64,000 nt of DNA from Ulva prolifera. Lineage: Eukaryota > Chlorophyta > Ulvophyceae > Ulvales > Ulvaceae. The notes below the pieces were generated by a model. It was not told the origin of the DNA. It saw only the letters and a program-made list of their open reading frames with translations, and searched no databases. Within the stretch, counting starts at the first letter, position 1; each line of letters starts with the position of its first letter. A program made the translations under genes and the position numbers. Location of the stretch: contig CM041197.1 of assembly GCA_023078555.1 (NCBI GenBank), forward strand, positions 7,089,810 to 7,153,809. Direction: 5' to 3'. This document shows positions 40,120-53,500 of this stretch, piece by piece.

Positions 40120-43100
40120 TGTCCGTGCAGTATGTCGGGCACTTTGTCGGGCACTATGTAGGCATGGTTCCATGTCCGTGCAGTATGTCGGGCAGTATGT
40201 TGGGCACTATGTAGGCATGGTTCCATGTCCGTGCGGTATGTCGGGCACTATGTCGGGCACTATGTTGGGCACTATGTAGGCATGGTTCCATGTCCGTGCA
40301 GTATGCCGAGCACTATGTCGGGCACTATGTAGGCATGGTTCCATGTCCGTGCAGTATGTCGGGCAGTATGTTGGGCACTATATAGGCATGGTTCCATGTC
40401 CGTGCGGTATGTCGGGCACTATGTCGGGCACTATGTTGGGCACTATGTAGGCATGGTTCCATGTCCGTGCAGTATGCCGGGCACTATGTCGGGCACTATG
40501 TAGGCATGGTTCCATGTCCGTGCAGTATGCCGGGCACTATGTCGGGCACTATGTAGGCATGGTTCCATGTCCGTGCAGTATGCCGGGCACTATGTCGGGC
40601 ACTATGTAGGCATGGTTCCATGTCCGTGCAGTATTTCGGGCACTATGTCGGGCACTATGTAGGCATGGTTCCACGTCCGTGCAGTATGCCGGGCACTATG
40701 TTGGGCACTATGTAGGCATGGTTCCATGTCCGTGCGGTATGTCGGGCACTATGTCTGGCACTATGTAGGCATGGTTCCATGTCCGTGCAGTATGTCGGGC
40801 AGTATGTTGGGCACTATGTAGGCATGGTTCCATGTCCGTGCGGTATGTCGGGCACTATGTCGGGCACTATGTTGGGCACTATGTAGGCATGGTTCCATGT
40901 CCGTGCAGTATGCCGAGCACTATGTCGGGCACTATGTAGGCATGGTTCCATGTCCGTGCAGTATGTCGGGCAGTATGTTGGGCACTATGTAGGCGTGGTT
41001 CCACGTCCGTGCAGTATGTCGGGCAGTATGTCGGGCAGTATGTTGGGCACTATGTAGGCATGGTTCCATGTCCGTGCAGTATGCCGAGCACTATGTCGGG
41101 CACTATGTAGGCATGGTTCCATGTCCGTGCAGTATGTCGGGCAGTATGTTGGGCACTATATAGGCATGGTTCCATGTCCGTGCGGTATGTCGGGCACTAT
41201 GTCGGGCACTATGTTGGGCACTATGTAGGCATGGTTCCATGTCCGTGCAGTATGCCGGGCACTATGTCGGGCACTATGTAGGCATGGTTCCATGTCAGTG
41301 CAGTATGCCAGGCACTATGTCGAGCACTATGTAGGCATGGTTCCATGTCCGTGCAGTATGCCGGGCACTATGTCGGGCACTATGTAGGCATGGTTCCATG
41401 TCCGTGCGGTATGTCGGGCACTATGTCGGGCACTATGTTGGGCACTATGTAGGCATGGTTCCATGTCCGTGCAGTATGCCGGGCACTATGTCGGGCACTA
41501 TGTAGGCATGGTTCCATGTCCGTGCAGTATGCCGGGCACTATGTCGAGCACTATGTAGGCATGGTTCCATGTCCGTGCAGTATGCCGGGCACTATGTCGG
41601 GCACTATGTAGGCATGGATCCATGTCCGTGCAGTATTTCGGGCACTACGTCGGGCACTATGTAGGCATGGTTCCACGTCCGTGCAGTATGTCGGGCACTA
41701 TGTCGGGCACTATGTTGGGCACTATGTAGGCATGGTTCCATGTCCGTGCGGTATGTCGGGCACTATGTCTGGCACTATGTAGGCATGGTTCCATGTCCGT
41801 GCAGTATGTCGGGCAGTATGTTGGGCACTATGTAGGCATGGTTCCATGTCCGTGCGGTATGTCGGGCACTATGTCGGGCACTATGTTGGGCACTATGTAG
41901 GCATGGTTCCATGTCCGTGCAGTATGCCGAGCACTATGTCGGGCACTATGTAGGCATGGTTCCATGTCCGTGCAGTATGTCGGGCACTATGTCTGGCACT
42001 ATGTAGTCATGGTTCCATGTCCGTGCGGTATGTCGGGCACTATGTCGGGCACTATGTAGGCATGGTTCCATGTCAGTGCGGTATATCGGGCACTATGTCG
42101 GGACCTATGTTGGGCACTATGTAGGCATGGTTCCATGTCCGTGCAGTATGTCGGGCACTATGTCTGGCACTATGTAGTCATGGTTCCATGTCAGTGCGGT
42201 ATATCGGGCACTATGTCGGGACCTATGTTGGGCACTATGTAGGCATGGTTCCATGTCCGTGCGGTATGTCGGGCACTATGTCGGGCACTATGTAGGCATG
42301 GTTCCATGTCCGTGCAGTATGTCGGGCAGTATGTTGGGCACTATGTAGGCATGGTTCCATGTCCGTGCGGTATGTCGGGCACTATGTCGGGCACTATGTT
42401 GGGCACTATGTAGGCATGGTTCCATGTCCGTGCAGTATGTCGGGCAGTATGTTGGGCACTATGTAGGCATGGTTCCATGTCCGTGCACTATGTCGGGCAG
42501 TATGTCGGGCACTATGTAGGCATGGTTCCATGTCCGTGCACTATGTCGGGCAGTATGTTGGGCACTATGTAGGCATGGTTCCATGTCCGTGCAGTATGTC
42601 GGGCACTTTGTCGGGCACTATGTAGGCATGGTTCCATGTCCGTGCAGTATGTCGGGCAGTATGTTGGGCACTATGTAGGCATGGTTCCATGTCCGTGCGG
42701 TATGTCGGGCACTATGTCGGGCACTATGTTGGGCACTATGTAGGCATGGTTCCATGTCCGTGCAGTATGCCGAGCACTATGTCGGGCACTATGTAGGCAT
42801 GGTTCCATGTCCGTGCAGTATGTCGGGCAGTATGTTGGGCACTATATAGGCATGGTTCCATGTCCGTGCGGTATGTCGGGCACTATGTCGGGCACTATGT
42901 TGGGCACTATGTAGGCATGGTTCCATGTCCGTGCAGTATGCCGGGCACTATGTCGGGCACTATGTAGGCATGGTTCCATGTCCGTGCAGTATGCCGGGCA
43001 CTATGTCGGGCACTATGTAGGCATGGTTCCATGTCCGTGCAGTATGCCGGGCACTATGTCGGGCACTATGTAGGCATGGTTCCATGTCCGTGCAGTATTT

Positions 43101-43860
43101 CGGGCACTATGTCGGGCACTATGTAGGCATGGTTCCACGTCCGTGCAGTATGCCGGGCACTATGTTGGGCACTATGTAGGCATGGTTCCATGTCCGTGCG
43201 GTATGTCGGGCACTATGTCTGGCACTATGTAGGCATGGTTCCATGTCCGTGCAGTATGTCGGGCAGTATGTTGGGCACTATGTAGGCATGGTTCCATGTC
43301 CGTGCGGTATGTCGGGCACTATGTCGGGCACTATGTTGGGCACTATGTAGGCATGGTTCCATGTCCGTGCAGTATGCCGAGCACTATGTCGGGCACTATG
43401 TAGGCATGGTTCCATGTCCGTGCAGTATGTCGGGCAGTATGTTGGGCACTATGTAGGCGTGGTTCCACGTCCGTGCAGTATGTCGGGCAGTATGTCGGGC
43501 AGTATGTTGGGCACTATGTAGGCATGGTTCCATGTCCGTGCAGTATGCCGAGCACTATGTCGGGCACTATGTAGGCATGGTTCCATGTCCGTGCAGTATG
43601 TCGGGCAGTATGTTGGGCACTATATAGGCATGGTTCCATGTCCGTGCGGTATGTCGGGCACTATGTCGGGCACTATGTTGGGCACTATGTAGGCATGGTT
43701 CCATGTCCGTGCAGTATGCCGGGCACTATGTCGGGCACTATGTAGGCATGGTTCCATGTCAGTGCAGTATGCCAGGCACTATGTCGAGCACTATGTAGGC
43801 ATGGTTCCATGTCCGTGCAGTATTTCGGGCACTACGTCGGGCACTATGTAGGCATGGTTC
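40120..43860. repeat. 2464-bp higher-order duplication with a later internal deletion
   Basis: ACTTTGTCGGGC at 40141 and 42605 and CAGTGCAGTATGCCAGG at 41296 and 43760 share an offset of 2464 bp. The following marker, ACTACGTCGG (41644 and 43831), is offset by only 2187 bp, so 277 bp was lost from the second copy or gained in the first. Confidence 0.8.
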
Positions 43861-45105
43861 CACGTCCGTGCAGTATGTCGGGCACTATGTCGGGCACTAT
43901 GTTGGGCACTATGTAGGCATGGTTCCATGTCCGTGCGGTATGTCGGGCACTATGTCTGGCACTATGTAGGCATGGTTCCATGTCCGTGCAGTATGTCGGG
44001 CAGTATGTTGGGCACTATGTAGGCATGGTTCCATGTCCGTGCGGTATGTCGGGCACTATGTCGGGCACTATGTTGGGCACTATGTAGGCATGGTTCCATG
44101 TCCGTGCAGTATGCCGAGCACTATGTCGGGCACTATGTAGGCATGGTTCCATGTCCGTGCAGTATGTCGGGCACTATGTCTGGCACTATGTAGTCATGGT
44201 TCCATGTCAGTGCGGTATATCGGGCACTATGTCGGGACCTATGTTGGGCACTATGTAGGCATGGTTCCATGTCCGTGCGGTATGTCGGGCACTATGTCGG
44301 GCACTATGTAGGCATGGTTCCATGTCCGTGCAGTATGTCGGGCAGTATGTTGGGCACTATGTAGGCATGGTTCCATGTCCGTGCGGTATGTCGGGCACTA
44401 TGTCGGGCACTATGTTGGGCACTATGTAGGCATGGTTCCATGTCCGTGCAGTATGCCGGGCACTATGTCGGGCACTATGTAGGCATGGTTCCATGTCCGT
44501 GCACTATGTCGGGCACTATGTCTGGCACTATGTAGGCATGGTTCCATGTCCGTGCGGTATGTCGGGCACTATGTCGGGCACTATGTTGGGCACTATGTAG
44601 GCATGGTTCCATGTCCGTGCAATATGTCGGGCACCATGTTGGGCACTATGTAGGCATGGTAACATGTCCGTGCGGTATGTCGGGCACTATGTCGGGCACT
44701 ATGTAGGCATGGTTCCATGTCCGTGCAGTATGTCGGGCAGTATGTTGGGCACTATGTAGGCATGGTTCCATGTCCGTGCGGTATGTCGGGCACTATGTCG
44801 GGCACTATGTTGGGCACTATGTAGGCATGGTTCCATGTCCGTGCAGTATGTCGGGCAGTATGTTGGGCACTATGTAGGCATGGTTCCATGTCCGTGCACT
44901 ATGTCGGGCACTATGTCGGGCACTATGTTGGGCACTATGTAGGCATGGTTCCATGTCCGTGCAGTATGCCGGGCACTATTTCGGGCACTATGTAGGCATG
45001 GTTCCATGTCCGTGCACTATGTCGGGCACTATGTCTGGCACTATGTAGGCATGGTTCCATGTCCGTGCGGTATGTCGGGCACTATGTCGGGCACTATGTT
45101 GGGCA

Positions 45106-48100
45106 CTATGTAGGCATGGTTCCATGTCCGTGTTGTAAGTCGGGCACTGTGTTGGGCACTATGTAGGCATGGTTCCATGTCCGTGCAGTATGTCGGGCAC
45201 CATGTCGGGCACTATGTAGGCATGGTTCCATGTCCGTGGGCATGGTTCCATGTCCGTGCAGTATGCCGGGCACTATGTCGAGCACTATGTAGGCATGGTT
45301 CCATGTCCGTGCAGTATGCCGGGCACTATGTCGGGCACTATGTAGGCATGGTTCCATGTCCGTGCAGTATGCCGGGCACTATGTCGGGCACTATGTAGGC
45401 ATGGTTCCATGTCCGTGCAGTATGCCGGGCACTATGTCGGGCACTATGTAGGCATGGTTCCATGTCCGTGCAGTATGCCGGGCACTATGTCGAGCACTAT
45501 GTAGGCATGGTTCCATGTCCGTGCGGTATGTCGGGCACTATGTCTGGCACTATGTAGGCATGGTTCCATGTCCGTGCAGTATGTCGGGCAGTATGTTGGG
45601 CACTATGTAGGCATGGTTCCATGTCCGTGCGGTATGTCGGGCACTATGTCGGGCACTATGTTGGGCACTATGTAGGCATGGTTCCATGTCCGTGCAGTAT
45701 GCCGAGCACTATGTCGGGCACTATGTAGGCATGGTTCCATGTCCGTGCAGTATGTCGGGCACTATGTCTGGCACTATGTAGTCATGGTTCCATGTCAGTG
45801 TGGTATATCGGGCACTATGTCGGGACCTATGTTGGGCACTATGTAGGCATGGTCCCATGTCCGTGCGGTATGTCGGGCACTATGTCGGGCACTATGTAGG
45901 CATGGTTCCATGTCCGTGCGGTATGTCGGGCACTATGTCGGGCACTATGTTGGGCACTATGTAGGCATGGTTCCATGTCCGTGCAATATGTCGGGCACCA
46001 TGTTGGGCACTATGTAGGCATGGTAACATGTCCGTGCGGTATGTCGGGCACTATGTCGGGCACTATGTAGGCATGGTTCCATGTCCGTGCAGTATGTCGG
46101 GCAGTATGTTGGGCACTATGTAGGCATGGTTCCATGTCCGTGCGGTATGTCGGGCACTATGTCGGGCACTATGTTGGGCACTATGTAGGCATGGTTCCAT
46201 GTCCGTGCAATATGTCGGGCACCATGTTGGGCACTATGTAGGCATGGTAACATGTCCGTGCGGTATGTCGGGCACTATGTCGGGCACTATGTAGGCATGG
46301 TTCCATGTCCGTGCAGTATGTCGGGCAGTATGTTGGGCACTATGTAGGCATGGTTCCATGTCCGTGCGGTATGTCGGGCACTATGTCGGGCACTATGTTG
46401 GGCACTATGTAGGCATGGTTCCATGTCCGTGCAGTATGTCGGGCAGTATGTTGGGCACTATGTAGGCATGGTTCCATGTCCGTGCACTATGTCGGGCACT
46501 ATGTCGGGCACTATGTTGGGCACTATGTAGGCATGGTTCCATGTCCGTGCAGTATGCCGGGCACTATTTCGGGCACTATGTAGGCATGGTTCCATGTCCG
46601 TGCACTATGTCGGGCACTATGTCTGGCACTATGTAGGCATGGTTCCATGTCCGTGCGGTATGTCGGGCACTATGTCGGGCACTATGTTGGGCACTATGTA
46701 GGCATGGTTCCATGTCCGTGCAGTATGCCGGGCACTATGTCGGGCACTATGTAGGCATGGTTCCATGGCCGTGCAGTATGCCGGGCACTATGTCGAGCAC
46801 TATGTAGGCATGGTTCCATGTCCGTGCAGTATGCCGGGCACTATGTCGGGCACTATGTAGGCATGGTTCCATGTCCGTGCAGTATGCCGGGCACTATGTC
46901 TGGCACAATGCAGGCATGGTTCCATGTCCGTGCAGTATGTCGGGCAGTATGTTGGGCACTATGTAGGCATGGTTCCATGTCCGTGCGGTATGTCGGGCAC
47001 TATGTCGGGCACTATGTTGGGCACTATGTAGGCATGGTTCCATGTCCGTGCAGTATGTCGGGCACCATGTTGGGCACTATGTAGGCATGGTAACATGTCC
47101 GTGCGGTATGTCGGGCACTATGTCGGGCACTATGTAGGCATGGTTCCATGTCCGTGCGGTATGTCGGGCACTATGTCGGGCACTATGTTGGGCACTATGT
47201 AGGCATGGTTCCATGTCCGTGCAGTATGTCGGGCAGTATGTTGGGCACTATGTAGGCATGGTTCCATGTCCGTGCACTATGTCGGGCACTATGTCGGGCA
47301 CTATGTTGGGCACTATGTAGGCATGGTTCCATGTCCGTGCAGTATGCCGGGCACTATGTCGGGCACTATGTAGGCATGGTTCCATGTCCGTGCACTATGT
47401 CGGGCACTATGTCTGGCACTATGTAGGCATGGTTCCATGTCCGTGCGGTATGTCGGGCACTATGTCGGGCACTATGTTGGGCACTATGTAGGCATGGTTC
47501 CATGTCCGTGTTGTAAGTCGGGCACTGTGTTGGGCACTATGTAGGCATGGTTCCATGTCCGTGCAGTATGTCGGGCACCATGTCGGGCACTATGTAGGCA
47601 TGGTTCCATGTCCGTGGGCATGGTTCCATGTCCGTGCAGTATGCCGGGCACTATGTCGAGCACTATGTAGGCATGGTTCCATGTCCGTGCAGTATGCCGG
47701 GCACTATGTCGGGCACTATGTAGGCATGGTTCCATGTCCGTGCAGTATGCCGGGCACTATGTCGGGCACTATGTAGGCATGGTTCCATGTCCGTGCAGTA
47801 TGCCGGGCACTATGTCGGGCACTATGTAGGCATGGTTCCATGTCCGTGCAGTATGCCAGGCACTATGTCGAGCACTATGTAGGCATGGTTCCATGTCCGT
47901 GCAGTATGCCGGGCACTATGTCGAGCACTATGTAGGCATGGTTCCATGTCCGTGCAGTATGCCGGGCACTATGTCGGGCACTATGTAGGCATGGTTCCAT
48001 GTCCGTGCAGTATGTCGGGCACTACGTCGGGCACTATGTAGGCATGGTTCCACGTCCGTGCAGTATGTCGGGCACTATGTCGGGCACTATGTTGGGCACT

Positions 48101-49420
48101 ATGTAGGCATGGTTCCATGTCCGTGCGGTATGTCGGGCACTATGTCTGGCACTATGTAGGCATGGTTCCATGTCCGTGCAGTATGTCGGGCAGTATGTTG
48201 GGCACTATGTAGGCATGGTTCCATGTCCGTGCGGTATGTCGGGCACTATGTCGGGTACTATGTTGGGCACTATGTAGGCATGGTTCCATGTCCGTGCAGT
48301 ATGCCGAGCACTATGTCGGGCACTATGTAGGCATGGTTCCATGTCCGTGCAGTATGTCGGGCACTATGTCTGGCACTATGTAGTCATGGTTCCATGTCAG
48401 TGCGGTATATCGGGCACTATGTCGGGACCTATGTTGGGCACTATGTAGGCATGGTTCCATGTCCGTGCGGTATGTCGGGCACTATGTCGGGCACTATGTA
48501 GGCATGGTTCCATGTCCGTGCAGTATGTCGGGCAGTATGTTAAGCACTATGTAGGCATGGTTCCATGTCCGTGCGGTATGTCGGGCACTATGTCGGGCAC
48601 TATGTTGGGCACTATGTAGGCATGGTTCCATGTCCGTGCAGTATGCCGGTCACTATGTCGGGCACTGTGTAGGCATGGTTCCATGTCCGTGCACTATGTC
48701 GGGCACTATGTCTGGCACTATGTAGGCATGGTTCCATGTCCGTGCGGTATGTCGGGCACTATGTCGGGCACTATGTTGGGCACTATGTAGGCATGGTTCC
48801 ATGTCCGTGCAGTATGTCGGGCACCATGTTGGGCACTATGTAGGCATGGTTCCATGTCCGTGCGGTATGTCGGGCACTATGTCGGGCACTATGTAGGCAT
48901 GGTTCCATGTCCGTGCAGTATGTCGGGCAGTATGTTGGGCACTATGTAGGCATGGTTCCATGTCTGTGCGGTATGTCGGGCACTATGTCGGGCACTATGT
49001 TGGGCACTATGTAGGCATGGTTCCATGTCCGTGCAGTATGTCGGGCAGTATGTTGGGCACTATGTAGGCATGGTTCCATGTCCGTGCGGTATGTCGGGCA
49101 CTATGTCGGGCACTATGTTGGGCACTATGTAGGCATGGTTCCATGTCCGTGTTGTAAGTCGGGCACTGTGTTGGGCACTATGTAGGCATGGTTCCATGTC
49201 CGTGCAGTATGTCGGGCACCATGTCGGGCACTATGTAGGCATGGTTCCATGTCCGTGGGCATGGTTCCATGTCCGTGCAGTATGCCGGGCACTATGTCGA
49301 GCACTATGTAGGCATGGTTCCATGTCCGTGCAGTATGCCGGGCACTATGTCGGGCACTATGTAGGCATGGTTCCATGTCCGTGCAGTATGCCGGGCACTA
49401 TGTCGGGCACTATGTAGGCA
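45106..49420. repeat. Three copies of a higher-order block (2378- and 1641-bp steps)
   Basis: The rare TGTTGTAAGTCGGGCACTG unit occurs at 45131, 47509 and 49150, each followed by the same series of monomers, including the short GTCCGTGGGCATGG junction. The unequal steps show that intervening monomers were gained or lost between duplications. Confidence 0.85.
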
Positions 49421-49634
49421 TGGTTCCATGTCCGTGCAGTATGTCGGGCACTATGTCGGGCACTATGTAGGCATGGTTCCACGTCCGTGCAGTATGCCGG
49501 GCACTATGTTGGGCACTATGTAGGCATGGTTCCATGTCCGTGCGGTATGTCGGGCACTATGTCGGGCACTATGTTGGGCACTATGTAGGCATGGTTCCAT
49601 GTCCGTGCAGTATGCCGGGCACTATGTCGGGCAC

Positions 49635-49637
49635 TAT
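49635..49637. other. Probable target-site duplication TAT, left copy (element 2)
   Basis: The satellite reads GGGCACTAT and then the transposon terminus CACTAGG begins. By analogy with element 1 the last three bases should be duplicated at the right end, which is outside the window. The insertion point is one base away from that of element 1 within the same monomer motif. Confidence 0.6.
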
Positions 49638-50557
49638 CACTAGGAGAATGGCGACATTGCGAGACGGATCCGGGTGTCGTCCGACAGATTCGGATAGGCC
49701 GTTGACTCTCCGTCACTTCTCGGCAGCGTTCCGATGTCACCGGATCCGAGGTGCTTGGACTTTGGCGCCGTATTATCCGTTGACACGCCCATTATCTGCC
49801 GGACCGTGCTCGTATACTTGGCATCTGCTGGTCAATGCGGGCGATGCTGTCATGCTACGAGGCCACGTTGGACCACGCTATTGCGCACAGTGGATGGGCA
49901 GATACAATATTACTACGATTCGTTTTGCATCTTAGATGGCTAGTATCAACGACGGTGCTATAGCATGTTCGAGTTGGACGGCATGAGCAAGACTTTGGGC
50001 AGGTGACGTTGTGGCCAGAACTTGGAGGCGGCGGGCACTGTATTCTTGGATGTTTTATTTGATCAGGACGAATAGTCAGCAGTTCTGGCGCGGCAGCAGG
50101 TAAAACAGTGTTACGCGAGGGTCGTCGCGCTGCGAAATACTTTTCCAATAACGCATGCATGCGCTGGTCCAGAGTGGCCATTCGCCGAATGGCTACTCTG
50201 GTGGAATGACGTCATCCACCCATCCGAGAGAGCACGATGCAGCTGCTTTGGTGCCCTCGAACCTGACTCTTGCAGAAGGACAGGATAGATCTATCTAGAG
50301 CCTGTTGAGGCAGGATTGTATTGATCGCGTGCGTTCTTAGCAGACCTGGTGTTGCACTTTGAGGCAGTCGGAAGGACGTCGAGTTTAAACGCATATTTGC
50401 GCAGCTTGTGAGTAGTTATCGCTTTAGCGAAAAAGCATTTGATCTCCTACTGTGGCCTTTAGTCATGGATCCGCGCCATTCTGCAGCTGTGGCAGGCCTG
50501 CCAAGTACCCAACATGGGGTGACTTCCGCGCGCAGCGCAGACTTACTGGTCGGCCGC
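49638..50557. promoter_or_regulatory. Left terminal and subterminal region, element 2
   Basis: It begins with CACTAGGAGAATGG. The first 150 bp contain several CGGAT/ATCCG copies in both orientations. From about 49800 to 50400 there is no gene I can support. Open frames at 49534-49935 and 49855-50181 are short, overlapping and featureless. The promoter of the plus-strand gene should lie near the right edge. Confidence 0.55.
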
Positions 50558-53500
50558 ATGCGCACTAGGAGAATCCCAGTAGTGGGATCGTTTATTACTA
50601 GAGACGGGCGTTTTACGGACCGTGCCCGCGTCGGTGGCTCAAGTGGTCCAGCATCCGGGCCTGGGGTTGAGGTGTGGTGGGGCCTGGGGTTGGTATTGCG
50701 GGACGCCGTGGTCGCCAGTCGGGACGAGGAGCTGGGGACGGCCAAGGAGGTGATCATTACAGCCTGCCTCCTGTTCGCCGGCTGGCTCCACGAGCAGACT
50801 CTGCTCGTGTCCTCGTGGGAGGGACAGGGGAAGACCCCAGTTGGGTGTACGGAGCCCCGGAGGTGGAAGCCTCTGAAGGGAACGACGGAGGTGTGTGCCT
50901 GTTGGGCAGGTGGGCGGTATCACATGTTCATGACCTGCACCCTCGCTCTGCTGCGACCGCCTGTTCGACTGACAAGGGGCCCAGCCGGTGTGCGGAGTGG
51001 GTGAGGAGTTAGTGCCACCACCTGTGCAGGTTAGGGTGACCGGCCAGGTAACCGATTCAGGCGTCCGGACAACAGCAATCACCGAGGCAAGAGATCCGGA
51101 GCTGGCCCAGCGCTTTGAGATCCCACACGCCAACGTGGGGGAAAAGCGCAAAGGCCCGGACCCCCCGCCTCCTGACGGTGTGCTCACGTTCCATCTGCGG
51201 CAGTCAGTCCCTTTGGCGCCCCCGCGTGCGCGCCAACACCACCGCGTTTGTACATAGTTGCAGTACCTGTAGTTCATTGGCGTGTCCCAGAGGTCCTGGG
51301 TAAGGCACTTAATCGGAGTCGTCGGTGCAGTGTTCTGGTGCTCAACACCCCGACACATTGTGTGGGCATGGGCTTCGTACGTCTCCGGCCTGTCCCCACA
51401 TGCCACAAAACTGTGGACCGCCGGGAAGCAGAGTGCCGCGGAGGGGGGGGCCGAGGCAGGCCGGAGCAGGGAGAGACCCACCTCCAACCTTCCAGAGGGA
51501 CTCAACCCTCTGGTAGCGTGGGTGCTGTACGAAAACGCACACTGCAGCCGATTCAGCCGCATGAATGAAAAGCTGCTCCAGCCGGCCGATTCGGTAGCCC
51601 GGCACATTGGGGACCGGTGTCACGCAATGCTGGCCAACACAAATGGGGTCCCTGCCACCCCGGTGTACCAGCTGACCTCGGGCGCTCCGGTCTTAGCGGA
51701 CGTGGAATCCTTCCACTCTGACCTCATCCACGCGCTCGTGCGCTCCTGACTTTACACTTTTGCTGTGTCGTTTGGCAGCATTGCATGTATTCGTGCGGGT
51801 TGTTGTACGCAGGGCACTGCCTTCACTCGCGCATGCATGATAGTGGCTGTGGTGTCCCCGTCACGAGTGACACCTCGGTCCTACCCTGACACAGGGCTTC
51901 GCTCGAGTTGTCCAGCAGACCTCCTTGTGTGCAGGATATGAAATGCCTCGGCGACCTTGTCTCCGCCGTTTCCACTCTAACACCATGGGTGTTGGCTTAT
52001 GCGGCGGAGCACCCGCTGTTCGATAGGTCAGGGGTGCGATGCGCCAATGTTCTGTAAGTGTTAGCTTGACCTGCGTGACTTCGTTATGCTATGGCTTCCA
52101 CCAGTTTGTCCATCCCCCCGGGTTGGTTAACACCTTGTTCTAACCGTGTAGGGAGACCGAGTTGCCCGAGCCCTCCGCCCCATGTGGAGCTCTGTCCACA
52201 ACTGCTACTCCCAAATTATGGGAGCATGTGTAGGGCTGCGGCGAACCACCGAGGACCTGGCGGAATTTGCCGAAAGTGGTGTCCACCTCTTCATGCATGC
52301 CTACCGGCGCCTCGTCGCTGCGGCAGTGACCGGCCATCCTGGGGCGCCTGTCCTGGAAACGCGGTGCCAAGAGGACGTTCCAGCGATGGAGCCCACCCTC
52401 CAGGATCCTGCCTTTGCCGCCATCCTGGTGTGCGTGGTGAATACAAGCGGTGCGCAGTCTCCTTTTCTTTTGCCATGGTGCCAGTGCACTGTACAGTGCT
52501 GCCTTGTAGTAGCCCCTCGTGTGGGGCAAGCCAATAATGAGCAGGCGTTGCGGACACCTGACGCACACGGCGCGTGCAGTCTTGGTGAAGTCGGGGTACG
52601 GTCTTCCCGTCAAGAGGTTGGTGGACGAGCTGCTGCCCTTGTGCCCTTCCCACACGCTCTGGCACTGGGCGCTCCGGAGCTGGCGGCACCTGAGTGTGGC
52701 GCATAAAGTCTCCGCGGGGAGCAGTTCGGGCAGGCCGGTCTCCACGACCCCCGTTCGCCTAAGGCCAGGGACGTTCCCTGAGATCAAGGACTGGGGATAC
52801 GCCGGCGCTGTGGAACTGGCAAAGCTGTCAATCGCCAAAGGAATGCAGAGTCCAAGCTGCTACAAGTGCGCACACCCCGTAAGCCGTGTGTTTCTGTGCC
52901 AGCGGGTCTCTGTTTACTACATTGCTGTGTCTATTGCCTGTACCACGTGTCCCAACTTGTTATGAAATACCCTGTGGCCACTTCAGTGTATCTTTCTTTG
53001 GGTGCAAATCTGGTACTTGTGCAGTGCCGAGCTCGTCCACATACCCGCGGGCATCCTCGCCGCTCTCCCGGAGGACAGCCGCCACCCCCCTGTCATACCA
53101 CCAAGTGCCGGCACGGGGGGGGTCGGCGTCGGGCGCAGTGCAGCAGAGAAGGCTGCTGCTGACAAGCGCGTTCGTGTAGCCGGTGGGAAGGCTGGAGTGG
53201 GGAGGGTTACCGGCGCGGGACGCACCGGTGCACGCGGTAAGGCTTTGTTGCTGCGCAAACTGGGCGCCCGGAAAGCCGAAAAGGGAGCCACGGCTGCCAG
53301 TGCCCCCGCGGACAGCGACAGCGACACTGAGGAGTCCGGTGGGCAGGGGGGGACCCCGGCCCCTCCAACCGGGGGGGCAGCGGCTCCTAAGCCGCTCGGC
53401 AGCGCTGACGCAGCTATGTCCGGGCAGGGAGGACCAGCTCCGCAGCCGAGGGGGGGCGGGGGGGCAGCGGCTCCTAAGCCGCTCGGCAGCGCTGACGCAG

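Larger units (their letters stand above)
29641..49637. repeat. Satellite array, right block (53/65-bp monomers)
   Basis: The same satellite as 1-18420 continues in the same orientation. The first 2.5 kb keeps left-block variants such as TCTGGCACTATGCAGG and GTGCATAATG. After about 32.5 kb a different variant, a 12-bp step TATGTTGGGCAC preceded by GGGCAGTATG, becomes common. Still more local variants appear further right: GTTCCACGTCC (mainly 36.9-49.5 kb), GGTAACATGTCC (44.6-47.1 kb), TCAGTGCGGTATATCGGG with GGGACCTATG (42.0-48.5 kb), and GTGTTGTAAGTCGG (45.1-49.2 kb). A shortened unit with adjoining GTCCGTGGGCATGG occurs near 45235, 47614 and 49255. About 350 monomers are present and there are no genes. 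Confidence 0.97.

Noticed and set aside
29641..49637. Telomeric or subtelomeric repeat
   Set aside because: The unit is 53/65 bp with no TTTAGGG or TTTTAGGG-like short repeats, and the array is internal to the window.
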